From Galbibacter mesophilus (GTDB taxonomy: Bacteria; Bacteroidota; Bacteroidia; Flavobacteriales; Flavobacteriaceae): 64,000 nucleotides of DNA. The stretch covers positions 124,001 through 188,000 of the forward strand of contig NZ_JAMQVC010000004.1 in assembly GCF_023721415.1 (NCBI RefSeq), written 5' to 3'. Position 1 is the first letter of the stretch. Each line of letters opens with the position of its first letter. The notes beneath the pieces are model-generated. The model saw only the letters and a program-made list of their open reading frames with translations. It made no database searches and was not told the origin of the DNA. The position numbers and the translations under genes were made by a program. This document shows, one piece after another, positions 8,992 through 17,607 of the stretch.

Positions 8992-9895
8992 GTACCTTAT
9001 AACCGTTGTTGGCCCTACAGCAATTGGAAAAACTGCCCTTGCCATAGATTTAGCGAATGCTTTTTCTACGGAAATAATTTCTTCTGATTCACGACAGTTT
9101 TTCAAAGAGATGAAAATAGGTACTGCCGTGCCCGATGAAGCGGAGTTGTCAGCGGCAAAACATCATTTCATTCAACATAAAAGCATTTTTGAGAATTATT
9201 CCGTTGGAGATTTTGAAAGGGAAGCTTTGGAATTGCTCAGCGAATTATTTAAAAAACACGATGTTGTCATCATGGCTGGTGGAAGTGGTCTATACAACAA
9301 GGCCGTAATGGATGGTTTGGATGATTTTCCCGAAGTGGATTCTTCAATTAGAGAAGGATTGAATAAAAGACTGCAAGAAGAGGGAATTGAAGGACTTCAA
9401 CTGCAATTAAAGAATTTAGACCCTTCACATTATAAAAATATCGATTCCCAAAATCCGCACCGACTTATTCGAGCGTTGGAAATTTGTTTGGGCACCGGTA
9501 AACCGTATTCTTCTTTTCTTCAGCAAAAAAAATCAAATCGAGCTTTCAAATCTATACAAATTGGCCTAACGGCGGATCGTGATGTTATTTATGACAGGAT
9601 AAACCGTCGCGTTGATATCATGATGGAAAACGGTTTGCTGGAAGAAGCGGAAAAACTTTACCCCAACCGCGAACTAAATGCATTACAAACTGTTGGTTAC
9701 CGCGAACTTTTTGAATATTTTGATGGTAACTGGACACTTGATTTTGCCATTTCTGAAATCAAAAAAAATACCCGTCGATTTGCCAAAAGACAATTGACTT
9801 GGCTTCGGAAAGATGAGAGTGTATTGTGGTTTGATTATGAAACGGATACTGGGGAAATCATTGACAAGATCAATAGCATTCTTTCAAAAAAATAA
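8981..9895 (+). CDS. miaA: tRNA dimethylallyltransferase
   Basis: A 304-residue enzyme that adds an isopentenyl group to A37 of tRNAs reading codons that begin with U. The P-loop GPTAIGKT (11-18), the DSRQFFKEMKIGTAVP block and the QNPHRLIRALEI segment match MiaA throughout, and the length is normal. It starts inside the ion channel gene (11-bp overlap) and is the last gene of the operon. A hairpin begins at its stop codon. Confidence 0.97.
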   Translation: MNNKYLITVVGPTAIGKTALAIDLANAFSTEIISSDSRQFFKEMKIGTAVPDEAELSAAKHHFIQHKSIFENYSVGDFEREALELLSELFKKHDVVIMAGGSGLYNKAVMDGLDDFPEVDSSIREGLNKRLQEEGIEGLQLQLKNLDPSHYKNIDSQNPHRLIRALEICLGTGKPYSSFLQQKKSNRAFKSIQIGLTADRDVIYDRINRRVDIMMENGLLEEAEKLYPNRELNALQTVGYRELFEYFDGNWTLDFAISEIKKNTRRFAKRQLTWLRKDESVLWFDYETDTGEIIDKINSILSKK

Positions 9896-9919
9896 AACCC
9901 TGGCAAAAGCCAAGGTTTT
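9894..9919. terminator. Bidirectional terminator between miaA and ychF
   Basis: 11-bp arms at 9894-9904 and 9909-9919 with one mismatch and an AAAA loop are flanked by A on one side and T on the other. The gene pair is convergent, so the hairpin can serve both strands. Confidence 0.8.
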
Positions 9920-9949
9920 AAAAAAATTATGGAAATAATTTTTAGTTAG

Positions 9950-11041
9950 TTACACATTAAATCTAAAATGCATCACATCTCCATCTTTTACGATGTACTC
10001 CTTCCCTTCTACTCGCATTTTACCAGCCTCTTTCACTTTGGCTTCGCTTCCATAGTTTACGTAATCTTCGTATCCAATAACCTCAGCACGGATAAATCCT
10101 TTTTCGAAATCGGTATGGATTACACCAGCGGCCTGAGGAGCTGTTGATCCAACCGGGATTGTCCAAGCGCGTACTTCTTTTTCACCCGCCGTAAAATAAG
10201 TTTGTAAATCCAACAACTTATAGGCTGCACGAATTAGTTTGGAGGCACCTGGCTCATCCAAACCTATATCTTCCAAAAACATTCGGCGTTCTTCATAATC
10301 TTCCAACTCTGCGATATCCGCTTCAATAGCCACTGCCAATACAATTACTTCTGCATTTTCATCTTTTACAGCTTCCTTTACTTTCTCTACGTAAGCATTT
10401 CCTTCTTTGGCAGCACTTTCATCTACATTACAAACGTATAAAATTGGCTTTGCCGTAAGCAATTGAAAACTTTGCATAAATTCTTCTTCATCTTCATTCA
10501 CTTCTACCGCACGTGCAGAAATACCACTTTCCAAAGCAGTTTTAAAACGAACTAATAATGCTTCCTCTTTTTGAGCATCTTTATCCCCTGTTTTAGAAGC
10601 TCTTTTTACTTTTTCCAGCCTTTTATCTACCGTTTCTAAGTCTTTCAGCTGTAACTCAATATCGATGGTCTCTTTATCGCGAATCGGATTTACACTTCCG
10701 TCAACATGGACGATATTATCGTTTTCAAAGCAACGCAGTACGTGTATAATGGCATTACATTCCCTAATATTCCCTAAAAACTGGTTCCCCAATCCTTCAC
10801 CTTTACTGGCTCCTTTTACCAATCCAGCGATATCTACAATCTCCACGGTTGCAGGCATTACACGTTCTGGATTTACCAACGACTCCAACTTCCCAATACG
10901 GGTATCTGGTACGTTTACCACTCCTAAATTGGGTTCTATGGTACAAAAAGGAAAATTGGCACTTTGCGCTTTTGCATTCGACAAACAGTTAAACAAAGTT
11001 GATTTTCCTACGTTCGGTAACCCTACAATTCCAGCTTTCAT
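9950..11041 (-). CDS. ychF: Redox-regulated ATPase YchF (Obg/OLA1 family)
   Basis: A 363-residue cytoplasmic P-loop NTPase of the YchF/OLA1 branch, which binds ribosomes and prefers ATP to GTP. GLPNVGKST (7-15) is the Walker A, followed by NFPFCTIEPN and DIAGLVKGAS. The C-terminal TGS-like domain has the usual FTAGEKEVRAWTI and VMHFRFNV ends. ATG at 11041 is chosen over an upstream in-frame Met because MKAGIVGLPN is the family start and gives the standard length. A TAnnTTTG box lies 28 bp upstream. Confidence 0.97.
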   Translation of the reverse strand: MKAGIVGLPNVGKSTLFNCLSNAKAQSANFPFCTIEPNLGVVNVPDTRIGKLESLVNPERVMPATVEIVDIAGLVKGASKGEGLGNQFLGNIRECNAIIHVLRCFENDNIVHVDGSVNPIRDKETIDIELQLKDLETVDKRLEKVKRASKTGDKDAQKEEALLVRFKTALESGISARAVEVNEDEEEFMQSFQLLTAKPILYVCNVDESAAKEGNAYVEKVKEAVKDENAEVIVLAVAIEADIAELEDYEERRMFLEDIGLDEPGASKLIRAAYKLLDLQTYFTAGEKEVRAWTIPVGSTAPQAAGVIHTDFEKGFIRAEVIGYEDYVNYGSEAKVKEAGKMRVEGKEYIVKDGDVMHFRFNV

Positions 11042-11068
11042 TCGTTGTATTTTGAAAAAATTTGAGTG

Positions 11069-11076
11069 CAAATATA
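11069..11076 (-). promoter_or_regulatory. -7 box of ychF
   Basis: The minus strand reads TATATTTG, an exact TAnnTTTG match 28 bp upstream of the ychF ATG. No clear -33 TTG is visible. Confidence 0.5.
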
Positions 11077-11437
11077 ATTAATACCAGTTCTTGTTTGAAA
11101 TTACTGAAAAAGAAAATGAACATTTTTTTCTTAATAGGAAGAAGAAAACTAAGACATAGCCATAGCTACGTTTTCTTTTTATTCTGAAATAGAAAGGAAA
11201 AAAGGGCGTTTTATTGCAGTTCATTTTAAATAGGAAATGGTATGATAACCGTAACCAAATAAAACCACAGCGTAAAATAGTTTAGAAGCTATTTATTTAA
11301 AGTGTTTAATAACATATGGTCGAAACTTTTCGATCCCTAGCTAGGACAAATATTGATATCAAAAGATAGCAAGCACAAGAACTGAGCAGCATCATATATT
11401 CCTATGGGAAAATGGTTATCTTTAGCCAAGTAATTAA
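11077..11437. other. Non-coding gap with short palindromes upstream of the YitT gene
   Basis: About 360 bp without a gene. It holds an imperfect hairpin (arms 11141-11149 and 11170-11178), a palindrome TCGAAActTTTCGA at 11320-11333 and a perfect CCTAGCTAGG at 11336-11345. A weak promoter-like TATCTTTA lies at 11417-11424, 13 bp before the next ATG. The two close palindromes could be a regulator site. Nothing coding was seen. Confidence 0.4.
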
Positions 11438-12430
11438 ATGCCTATGAATTCTTTTTTCAAGAAGATTATTGTCGACCGTGTTCGAAGAAAATACCGTCAA
11501 TCCCTTGGTGAATCCAATAAAGACCAACGTAGCTTTAAAAAACAGGTGACTGACCTAGAAGTAGAAATATCCCATGAAATCCACGATGTTTTCTACATTT
11601 TTATTGGAGTACTTGCTGCTGCCTTCGGCCTAAACGGCTTTTTACTACCAAGTTCTTTTATAGATGGCGGAGTTACAGGTATTTCATTAATCGTAAGAGA
11701 GCTAACAAACATACCTCTTTCCATATTAATCTTTGTTCTAAATTTACCTTTTGTTATTTTGGCGTATTATGCCATTAGTAAAAAGTTTGCCATAAGCAGT
11801 GCCGTGGGTATTTTTTTACTGGCTTTAGCAGTACATTTTATTCCTTTCCCTACCATTACCAACGATAAAATCTTAATTGCTGCTTTTGGAGGTTTCTTTT
11901 TAGGACTCGGAATTGGAATGGCCATTCGCGGCGGTGCCATTATCGACGGAACAGAAGTACTCGCTATTTACATAAGTAGGAAATCCAGTTTAACGGTTGG
12001 AAATGTTATCCTTCTTTTTAACATCCTAATATTTTTAACCGCGGTCTATATTTTTTCTACTGAAATTGCGCTGTATGCCATCCTTACCTATTTTTCAGCT
12101 TCCAAAACGGTTGATTTCGTAATTGACGGTATTGAAGAGTTCATTGGGGTTACCATTATTTCTGAAAAAAATGAAGATGTACGAAAGGCTATCATCCACA
12201 AAATGGGACGGGGATGTACTATTCTTAAAGGGCAAAGAGGTTATAGCCCTGATAATTCACCTTTAAAAAATATTGATGTAGTTTATACGGTAATCACTCG
12301 TTTGGAAATGTCGGCTCTTAAAACCGAAATTGATAAGATTGATCAAACCGCATTTATAATAATGAATTCGGTAAAAGACACTAAAGGGGGAATGATAAAA
12401 AAGAAACCCTTAACCAAGATAAAATCTTGA
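11438..12430 (+). CDS. YitT family membrane protein (DUF161 + DUF2179)
   Basis: A 330-residue inner-membrane protein. A charged cytoplasmic N-terminus of about 50 residues precedes five to six hydrophobic segments (about 50-225) typical of the YitT/DUF161 family. The C-terminal ~85 residues (GRGCTILKGQRGYS) match the DUF2179 ligand-binding-like domain. Transport of small solutes is often proposed for this family, but no substrate is established. A second ATG lies six bases after the one used. The gene ends inside a strong hairpin. Confidence 0.85.
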   Translation: MPMNSFFKKIIVDRVRRKYRQSLGESNKDQRSFKKQVTDLEVEISHEIHDVFYIFIGVLAAAFGLNGFLLPSSFIDGGVTGISLIVRELTNIPLSILIFVLNLPFVILAYYAISKKFAISSAVGIFLLALAVHFIPFPTITNDKILIAAFGGFFLGLGIGMAIRGGAIIDGTEVLAIYISRKSSLTVGNVILLFNILIFLTAVYIFSTEIALYAILTYFSASKTVDFVIDGIEEFIGVTIISEKNEDVRKAIIHKMGRGCTILKGQRGYSPDNSPLKNIDVVYTVITRLEMSALKTEIDKIDQTAFIIMNSVKDTKGGMIKKKPLTKIKS

Positions 12431-12440
12431 TAAAGGGTTC
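12403..12440. terminator. Hairpin overlapping the end of the YitT gene
   Basis: Arms at 12403-12420 and 12424-12440 pair almost fully, with a small bulge, and span the stop codon. It lies between convergent genes and lacks a long T-run on the + strand. Confidence 0.6.
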
Positions 12441-12480
12441 TTCAGACCGAACTCAAAATTAACATTTACATAGTTTTCTT

Positions 12481-12903
12481 TTAGTATATCGACAAATCCA
12501 GTCCTTTTTTAATGCCCTTTTGAAGCACTTTTTTAATGAATAATTTATGTCCACCAAGAAGGTATTCCCACTTAACTGCATCTCCTTCGGAATGACCAAA
12601 AATAGCCGCTCCCATGGGAGTTAAAATGGATATTTTATTTTGCTTACAATCTCTCTCCGATGGAATGACCAGTTGAACGTTTCGTTCCCAATTGTTATCA
12701 GAAGCTATGGAAACCAAACTGTTAAGACGAATAATACTTGGAGGCATGTCTTTTTCATCCAACACCACAGCGGTTGCCAACCCTGACTCTAAAATTTTTA
12801 AAGACTGCAGCACATCCTGATCTTCCGTATAACCGGAAATACTAAGCATCCGTTTCAAGAAAACATATTCCCGTTTCTCCACTGTTAAACATTTCCTTTC
12901 CAT
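12481..12903 (-). CDS. Rnk/GreA-C-terminal-domain-like elongation factor homologue
   Basis: A 140-residue protein with an N-terminal helical segment and a C-terminal FKBP-like domain as in GreA/GreB and Rnk. The segment LVIPSERDCKQNKISILTPM, then GAAIFGHSEGD, matches the Gre C-terminal core (..SPLGRALLGKKEGD). It lacks the long Gre coiled coil, so it probably binds RNA polymerase like Rnk instead of cleaving transcripts. ATG at 12903 is preferred to a longer frame that would overlap gdhA. With this start it follows gdhA by 16 bp and is probably co-transcribed with it. Confidence 0.75.
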   Translation of the reverse strand: MERKCLTVEKREYVFLKRMLSISGYTEDQDVLQSLKILESGLATAVVLDEKDMPPSIIRLNSLVSIASDNNWERNVQLVIPSERDCKQNKISILTPMGAAIFGHSEGDAVKWEYLLGGHKLFIKKVLQKGIKKGLDLSIY

Positions 12904-12919
12904 ACTCGTTCTTTTTTCA

Positions 12920-14224
12920 TTAAGGGAAAATACCTCTTTGAGTATACGCCATCTCAATTCTTTTTATGGCGATGCAAAAAGCCGCTTTACGCATCGAAAT
13001 GGACTCTTCCTGTGAGTATTTGTATACCTTTTCAAAAGATTCGGTGAGCTTTTTAGTCAGCTTTTCCATAACCTCATCCAGTTGCCACAATTCACCATTG
13101 CGGTTTTGCAACCATTCAAAATAACTTGCCGTTACCCCTCCAGAATTACAAAGGATATCAGGAATAATGGTTACCCCTCTATTTTCCAATATTTTTTCTG
13201 CATCTCCATTCGTTGGTCCATTGGCTCCTTCAGCTATTACGAATGCTTTTATCTTATCTGCATTCTCTTGGGTTATTTGGTTCCCCAGTGCTGCAGGAAT
13301 ACATACCTCACAATCTACTCCAAAGAAATCTTCGGTAGCAATTTCATTCGCAGGTATAAAATTCGCAATAGCATTTGCGTTGGATTGTGTGTATTGGAAT
13401 AAATCGGCAACAGAAATTCCGTCCTGATTTTCCAAAGTTGTTTGGGCATCTTGCACAGCAACCATTTTAGCACCCTCATTTTCCATAAAATGAGCCGCCC
13501 AATAACCTACATTACCAAATCCTTGCACGATAAAGCGTTTTCCTTCTAAAGTTTCGCCCCGCTTTTCCAGCTGAAGCTTCACCGTTAAAAACACTCCGTA
13601 ACCCGTAGCACGGTCTCTTCCTTCCAAACCGCCACTTCCTGCTGGCTTTCCGGTAACCACATGTTGATTGGCCGAACGTTCCGCTGGTGGTCTGGTACTC
13701 ATATAAGTATCGGACATCCAAGCCATGGTCTGACTGTTTGTGTTAACATCGGGTGCTGGAATATCGTGCTCCGGACCAATATTATCTGCCAAAGCGTAGG
13801 TGAACCTTCTAGTAATTCTTTCCAATTCATTCTTGGAGTATAACTTAGGGTTCAACTTTATACCTCCCTTTGCACCTCCATAAGGCAATCCAGCCAAGGA
13901 TGTTTTCCACGTCATCCACATAGCCAGCGCTCTTGCGGCATCGATATCTACCGTTGGGTGATAACGAAGCCCCCCTTTGTAAGGACCAAGTGCATTATTG
14001 TGCTGAACACGGTAACCTGTGAAGATTTCTACTTCGCCATTGTCCATTCTTACAGGAAACTTCACCACAATCTCGTTATTGGTGATGGCCAAAATTTTTC
14101 GAATATTGTTATTTAAATCAATATAATCTGCAGCCGAATAGAATTGCTCCATTACATTTTCCATCATTCCCTGAACGGGAATTTTACTGCTTCGCGCATT
14201 GCTTTTTTTAACCGTTGCAATCAT
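12920..14224 (-). CDS. gdhA: Glutamate dehydrogenase (Glu/Leu/Phe/Val family)
   Basis: A 434-residue cytoplasmic enzyme interconverting glutamate and 2-oxoglutarate plus ammonia. The substrate-binding core GPYKGGLRYHP (about 80-90), Lys107 in MTWKTSL and the catalytic lysine Lys119 in GGAKGGIKL are intact. The Rossmann motif is visible as GFGNVGYWAA, and the C-terminal TASYFEWLQN is typical. NAD or NADP preference cannot be settled by eye. A small cysteine-rich gene lies just upstream on the same strand, and the Rnk-like factor just downstream. Confidence 0.95.
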   Translation of the reverse strand: MIATVKKSNARSSKIPVQGMMENVMEQFYSAADYIDLNNNIRKILAITNNEIVVKFPVRMDNGEVEIFTGYRVQHNNALGPYKGGLRYHPTVDIDAARALAMWMTWKTSLAGLPYGGAKGGIKLNPKLYSKNELERITRRFTYALADNIGPEHDIPAPDVNTNSQTMAWMSDTYMSTRPPAERSANQHVVTGKPAGSGGLEGRDRATGYGVFLTVKLQLEKRGETLEGKRFIVQGFGNVGYWAAHFMENEGAKMVAVQDAQTTLENQDGISVADLFQYTQSNANAIANFIPANEIATEDFFGVDCEVCIPAALGNQITQENADKIKAFVIAEGANGPTNGDAEKILENRGVTIIPDILCNSGGVTASYFEWLQNRNGELWQLDEVMEKLTKKLTESFEKVYKYSQEESISMRKAAFCIAIKRIEMAYTQRGIFP

Positions 14225-14286
14225 TCTTAAATATTGTTTTTGTTAGAATTTTTTCTTTTAAATTTTCAAGCTTGTGAAACTTTGTG

Positions 14287-14427
14287 CTAATTAAGTTGAT
14301 TGCTGAAAATTTGATTTACATCTGGTGCGTGTTCGCTACACGACCAAACACTGTTTTTTTGCTTAGTGAGGACACAGGAAATCTGGTTAGCACACGAAGA
14401 ACAAAGAGTAAACTGAATAGGTTTCAT
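14287..14427 (-). CDS. Small four-cysteine protein, unknown function
   Basis: A 46-residue reading frame. ATG at 14427 is chosen because the longer in-frame reading adds an unrelated hydrophobic stretch. Cysteines at 9, 12, 18 and 30 form C-x2-C-x5-C-x11-C, ending in SVWSCSEHA, a layout that suggests a small zinc site. The gene lies 62 bp upstream of gdhA on the same strand. I have an impression of similar small Cys proteins in other flavobacteria, but no function is known to me. It could be a spurious frame; the regular cysteine spacing argues against that. Confidence 0.6.
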   Translation of the reverse strand: MKPIQFTLCSSCANQISCVLTKQKNSVWSCSEHAPDVNQIFSNQLN

Positions 14428-14686
14428 ATTTATATTTTTTAATAAAAAGAGCAATCTACATGCCGCAAAACCTAAAAATCCAGCCATCGCGCATAGATTA
14501 TTGATATACAGCGACTTGAATTACAAAATATATTTTAGGAAAATATTTCACTGGTAACAATATATCCACTTGGGAGAAAATGTTCCAGTCCTAGGTTGTG
14601 CTAAACTTCATTTATAGAACTAGGAAATCCCTCGAGCTAAATAGTGCCACAAGGGATTTCAATCTACCAACCAATTAAAAATAATC

Positions 14687-15037
14687 TTAACTTCTAAGTT
14701 CGCCTGTTTCCATAGCTTGTTCGTAATCTACAGAAACACTTGGGATAGCATTATAAAATCTACCACCATCTACAGGCTTTATTTGTATTTCAGTACTACC
14801 ATCTTTTTTAGTACTTACTTTTGTTACTACTACTTTCTCTCCGTACACAAGCTTATCGCTAGCAACACCACCTCTTTTTATGATGAAGTTTTTCTTTGGA
14901 AAATTGATGTGTCTAAATTCTTGTCCAGACGGACTTGCAACTTCAAATACATCTCCTTCTTTAACTGTTGTTGCATCTTGTGCGTGTAAACCCATTGCAC
15001 ATAAAACAAATAATCCTGCTAGTATTACATTTTTCAT
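14687..15037 (-). CDS. Small exported protein, unknown
   Basis: A 116-residue protein with a clear signal peptide (..CAMGLHAQ) from ATG at 15037; an upstream in-frame start adds only an AT-rich leader. The mature part (about 97 residues) is mostly beta-strand-like with no cysteine and no catalytic motif that I recognise (EGDVFEVASPSG, KLVYGEKVVVTKV). It is likely periplasmic or surface-located. It stands alone, with repeat-rich DNA upstream. Confidence 0.7.
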   Translation of the reverse strand: MKNVILAGLFVLCAMGLHAQDATTVKEGDVFEVASPSGQEFRHINFPKKNFIIKRGGVASDKLVYGEKVVVTKVSTKKDGSTEIQIKPVDGGRFYNAIPSVSVDYEQAMETGELRS

Positions 15038-15422
15038 TTTTAAATAATTTAAAATTAAACTTATGATTTGTGTTGTACTATTTAAATACACCATACCAAA
15101 GGCAATACCCTTGCCAAAAAAAATGAAAAAATGAAATAAATTTTTTAATTATTTGATTTTCAGTTGATTAAATTTAAATCTCATAATTCTTGTAAATAGC
15201 ATATCGGGTAAAAAATAACCGATTCGAGTAAAAAGGGACCGGTGATTTTATTGAGTTGTTTGTTGATCGTTAATAGTTTTTCGTTAAACGTTGGTAATTT
15301 TTCGATGTGGAACCAGAAACTTCATACCAGAAATCTTTCAACCATCCAGCATCTAGCATCCAACTTCTATTCTTAATTTGTTGAGTCGTTGAGTCGCAAA
15401 GTGGCAAAGATTCAAAGTGGTA
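15038..15422. other. Non-coding, low-complexity stretch
   Basis: About 385 bp upstream of the small exported gene with no reading frame of note. From about 15300 it contains short wordy repeats (gttgagtcg, caaagtggcaaag) of the kind that also precede dispersed-repeat copies at 16023 and 28800. Confidence 0.5.
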
Positions 15423-15596
15423 GAGTTATTAGTTAATCATTATTAGTTGTTCGTGGCTTGTTGGACGATAAAAAACCAGCAATAAGCTATTCGTCATATG
15501 CGTTAAGTGAGGTTCGGAATTTCCAGCGTAGAGCTTAAAGCTTAGGGCAATTTTCGTAAATCCGCTACGAAACCAGAAACTTCAAACTAGAAACGC
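15423..15596. repeat. Dispersed intergenic repeat, copy A
   Basis: One of three related ~150-175 bp intergenic repeats in the window. All share a core that includes aataagc, then catatgc, ttaagc, gcgtagagcttaaagctta and gggcaa. Copy A ends with the block ccgctacgaaacc, also present in copy B. No coding potential. Confidence 0.75.
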
Positions 15597-15733
15597 TTTT
15601 AATAGACACTGGCAACTAAATACTAACCACGGACCACATCTTTTCAGTTTACGTCTTCGGACTTCGGTTCCCTCCTTTTTTAGTTATTTAATGAAATTTT
15701 TATCCTAAAGAACCTTCTTTTTAGGTTAAATCA

Positions 15734-16007
15734 TGAACTTTTTGGGTATTACACCCAAACGTTTAGGTGGAATAGTTAAAGTTTTAGCTGTCTTAACTAA
15801 AGTTTTAGGTGTTTTACCTAAAGTTTTAGCCTCACAACCTAAAGTTTTAGGCTTACAACCTAAAGTTTTAGCCTCGAGACCTAAAATTTTAGCTTCAGGA
15901 CCTAAAACTTTAGCTTCAAGACCTAAAAATTATCCGATTTCGCCTAAAAACTCTGATGTAAAGCTTAAGTGGAACATAATTGTACCTAAACAATTGGTTT
16001 ATAGACC
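15734..16007. repeat. Tandem array of about 13 units with exact 21-nt period
   Basis: Units of exactly 21 nt follow without interruption. The middle six or seven are highly similar (TAAAGTTTTAGcctcaca-type followed by acc), and the outer ones are diverged but stay in register. Each central unit contains CTAAA/TTTAG half-sites that can pair. Because 21 is a multiple of three, one frame stays open for 99 codons (15733-16032) and reads as a PKVLASQ-like heptad. It has no other protein-like character and I treat it as non-coding. Dispersed-repeat copies A and B lie on either side. Confidence 0.85.
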
Positions 16008-16063
16008 TAGAAGGAGGGTTGCCGAATCGTAAAGTTGTAAAGATGCAAAGGGACAAAGCGGCA

Positions 16064-16226
16064 GAGTTATTAGTTGTTCGTGGCTCGTTGGTTGATGAAA
16101 AACCAGTAATAAGCTATACGCCATATGCTTTAAGCGGGGTTCGTAATTTCCAAGCGTAGAGCTTAAAGCTTAGGGCAATTTTCGTGAATCCGCTACGAAA
16201 CCAAAAACTTCAAGCCAAAAACCCTT
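16064..16226. repeat. Dispersed intergenic repeat, copy B
   Basis: Direct-orientation relative of copy A, offset by 628 bp at the shared gagcttaaag word. It lies between the 21-nt array and the 3' end of the response regulator gene. Confidence 0.75.
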
Positions 16227-16259
16227 CAAGCCTCTGGCATCTAGCCTCCAACAACATAG

Positions 16260-17606
16260 TTACTCCTCAAGCTTTTGCCGCAATGTTTTACGAGTAATTC
16301 CTAAAATTTCTGCGGCTTTGGTTTTGTTGTTCTGAGTGTAATTTAAAACTTTCCGTATATATTTTCTTTCCATTTCCCGAAGCGACATGAGGTCATCCTC
16401 TGGAAAGTCAATAGAATATTTGAGTGTGTCCGGTAAATGGTTAACTTCAATAGTTTTGTCGCACATTATTACGGCGCGCTGAACAATGTTTTCCAGTTCC
16501 CGTATATTTCCGGGCCAATCGTATCTCTGAAAAATCTGCATTGATTCCGGGGAAATTGTTACAAAACGGTCTTTGTATTCAATTCCGTATTTAAAAAGAA
16601 ATTTGTCCACCAATTTAGGAATGTCTTCCTTTCGCTCCCTTAGAGGTGGTAGTTTAATTTCAACCACCGTCAACCTATAAAACAAATCTTCGCGGAAAGT
16701 CTGTTTGGAAATCATATCCTTTAAATCACTATTTGTTGCAGCGATTATCCGGACATCAATTTTTTCTGATTTCTGTGCCCCTACTTTCACAACTTCTTTT
16801 TCCTGAAGCACCCGTAAAAGTCGGTTTTGAACAGCCAAGGAAGCATTTCCTATTTCATCTAAAAAAATAGTACCTCCGTTAGCAGCTTGAAAAAACCCAT
16901 TCCTATCTTTTTCGGCTCCCGTAAAGGCGCCCTTTACATACCCGAACAATTCGGCTTCCAAAAGGTTCTCTGGAATACCACCGCAATTCACGGCAATAAA
17001 AGGTGCTTTAGAAAACTTACCTTCGTAGTGCACAGCCCGTGCTACCAGCTCTTTACCAGTACCACTTTCCCCCTTAATAAAAACGGTTGCTTTATTATCT
17101 TTAATTCTATCGATAATCTGAAAAACATCATTCATTTTTTCAGAAATACCAATAATATTACCGTACGCTTCTTTCTCGTTTGAAGGAGCTGGATTGGTAC
17201 TCTTCGTTGAAATGGGTGTAATTGGCTTTTCCAAATCATCACCTAATGATTTCTTAATGGCAGCCCCCAATTCGTCACGCGTAAAAGGTTTGGTTAAATA
17301 ATCCACCACCCCAGATTGGATGGCTTTTAAAGAATCTTGAACAGAAGGGTACCCAGTTACTATTAAAGTTGGAAGCGAAGGATAATGCTCCGATGTGAAT
17401 TTGATTAATTCAAATCCGTCCACTTCTGGCATATTCAAATCGGTAATCAACAAATCAATGCGGGTATCACGCAAAATAGACACCGCTTCTTTTACAGAAA
17501 TAGCTTTGTACGTATGAAAATTCCATGATTTTAAATGGCGTTGTAGAAGCTCTAAAATGCTAACATCATCGTCTACAACCAATATGTTTTCTCTTCTTAA
17601 TTGCAT
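16260..17606 (-). CDS. NtrC-family sigma-54-dependent response regulator
   Basis: A 448-residue transcription activator. The receiver domain (1-125) has the phospho-acceptor Asp56 in LLITDLNMP and a TKPF lysine. The AAA+ domain carries Walker A GESGTGKE (179-186), the sigma-54 contact loop GAFTGA (226-231) and FLDEIGNA. A Fis-type helix-turn-helix closes the protein (TKAAEILGITRKTLRQKL). It activates sigma-54 promoters after phosphorylation by a partner kinase, which is the gene one base upstream. A matching -24/-12 promoter sits in front of the three-gene operon, so autoregulation is likely. Confidence 0.95.
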   Translation of the reverse strand: MQLRRENILVVDDDVSILELLQRHLKSWNFHTYKAISVKEAVSILRDTRIDLLITDLNMPEVDGFELIKFTSEHYPSLPTLIVTGYPSVQDSLKAIQSGVVDYLTKPFTRDELGAAIKKSLGDDLEKPITPISTKSTNPAPSNEKEAYGNIIGISEKMNDVFQIIDRIKDNKATVFIKGESGTGKELVARAVHYEGKFSKAPFIAVNCGGIPENLLEAELFGYVKGAFTGAEKDRNGFFQAANGGTIFLDEIGNASLAVQNRLLRVLQEKEVVKVGAQKSEKIDVRIIAATNSDLKDMISKQTFREDLFYRLTVVEIKLPPLRERKEDIPKLVDKFLFKYGIEYKDRFVTISPESMQIFQRYDWPGNIRELENIVQRAVIMCDKTIEVNHLPDTLKYSIDFPEDDLMSLREMERKYIRKVLNYTQNNKTKAAEILGITRKTLRQKLEE

Positions 17607-17607
17607 A

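Noticed and set aside
15733-16032. 99-codon open frame with heptad repeats (PKVLASQ-like)
   Set aside because: The frame is a by-product of a 21-nt repeat, a multiple of three. It has no usual composition or flanking gene signals, and repeat drift does not spare codon positions.
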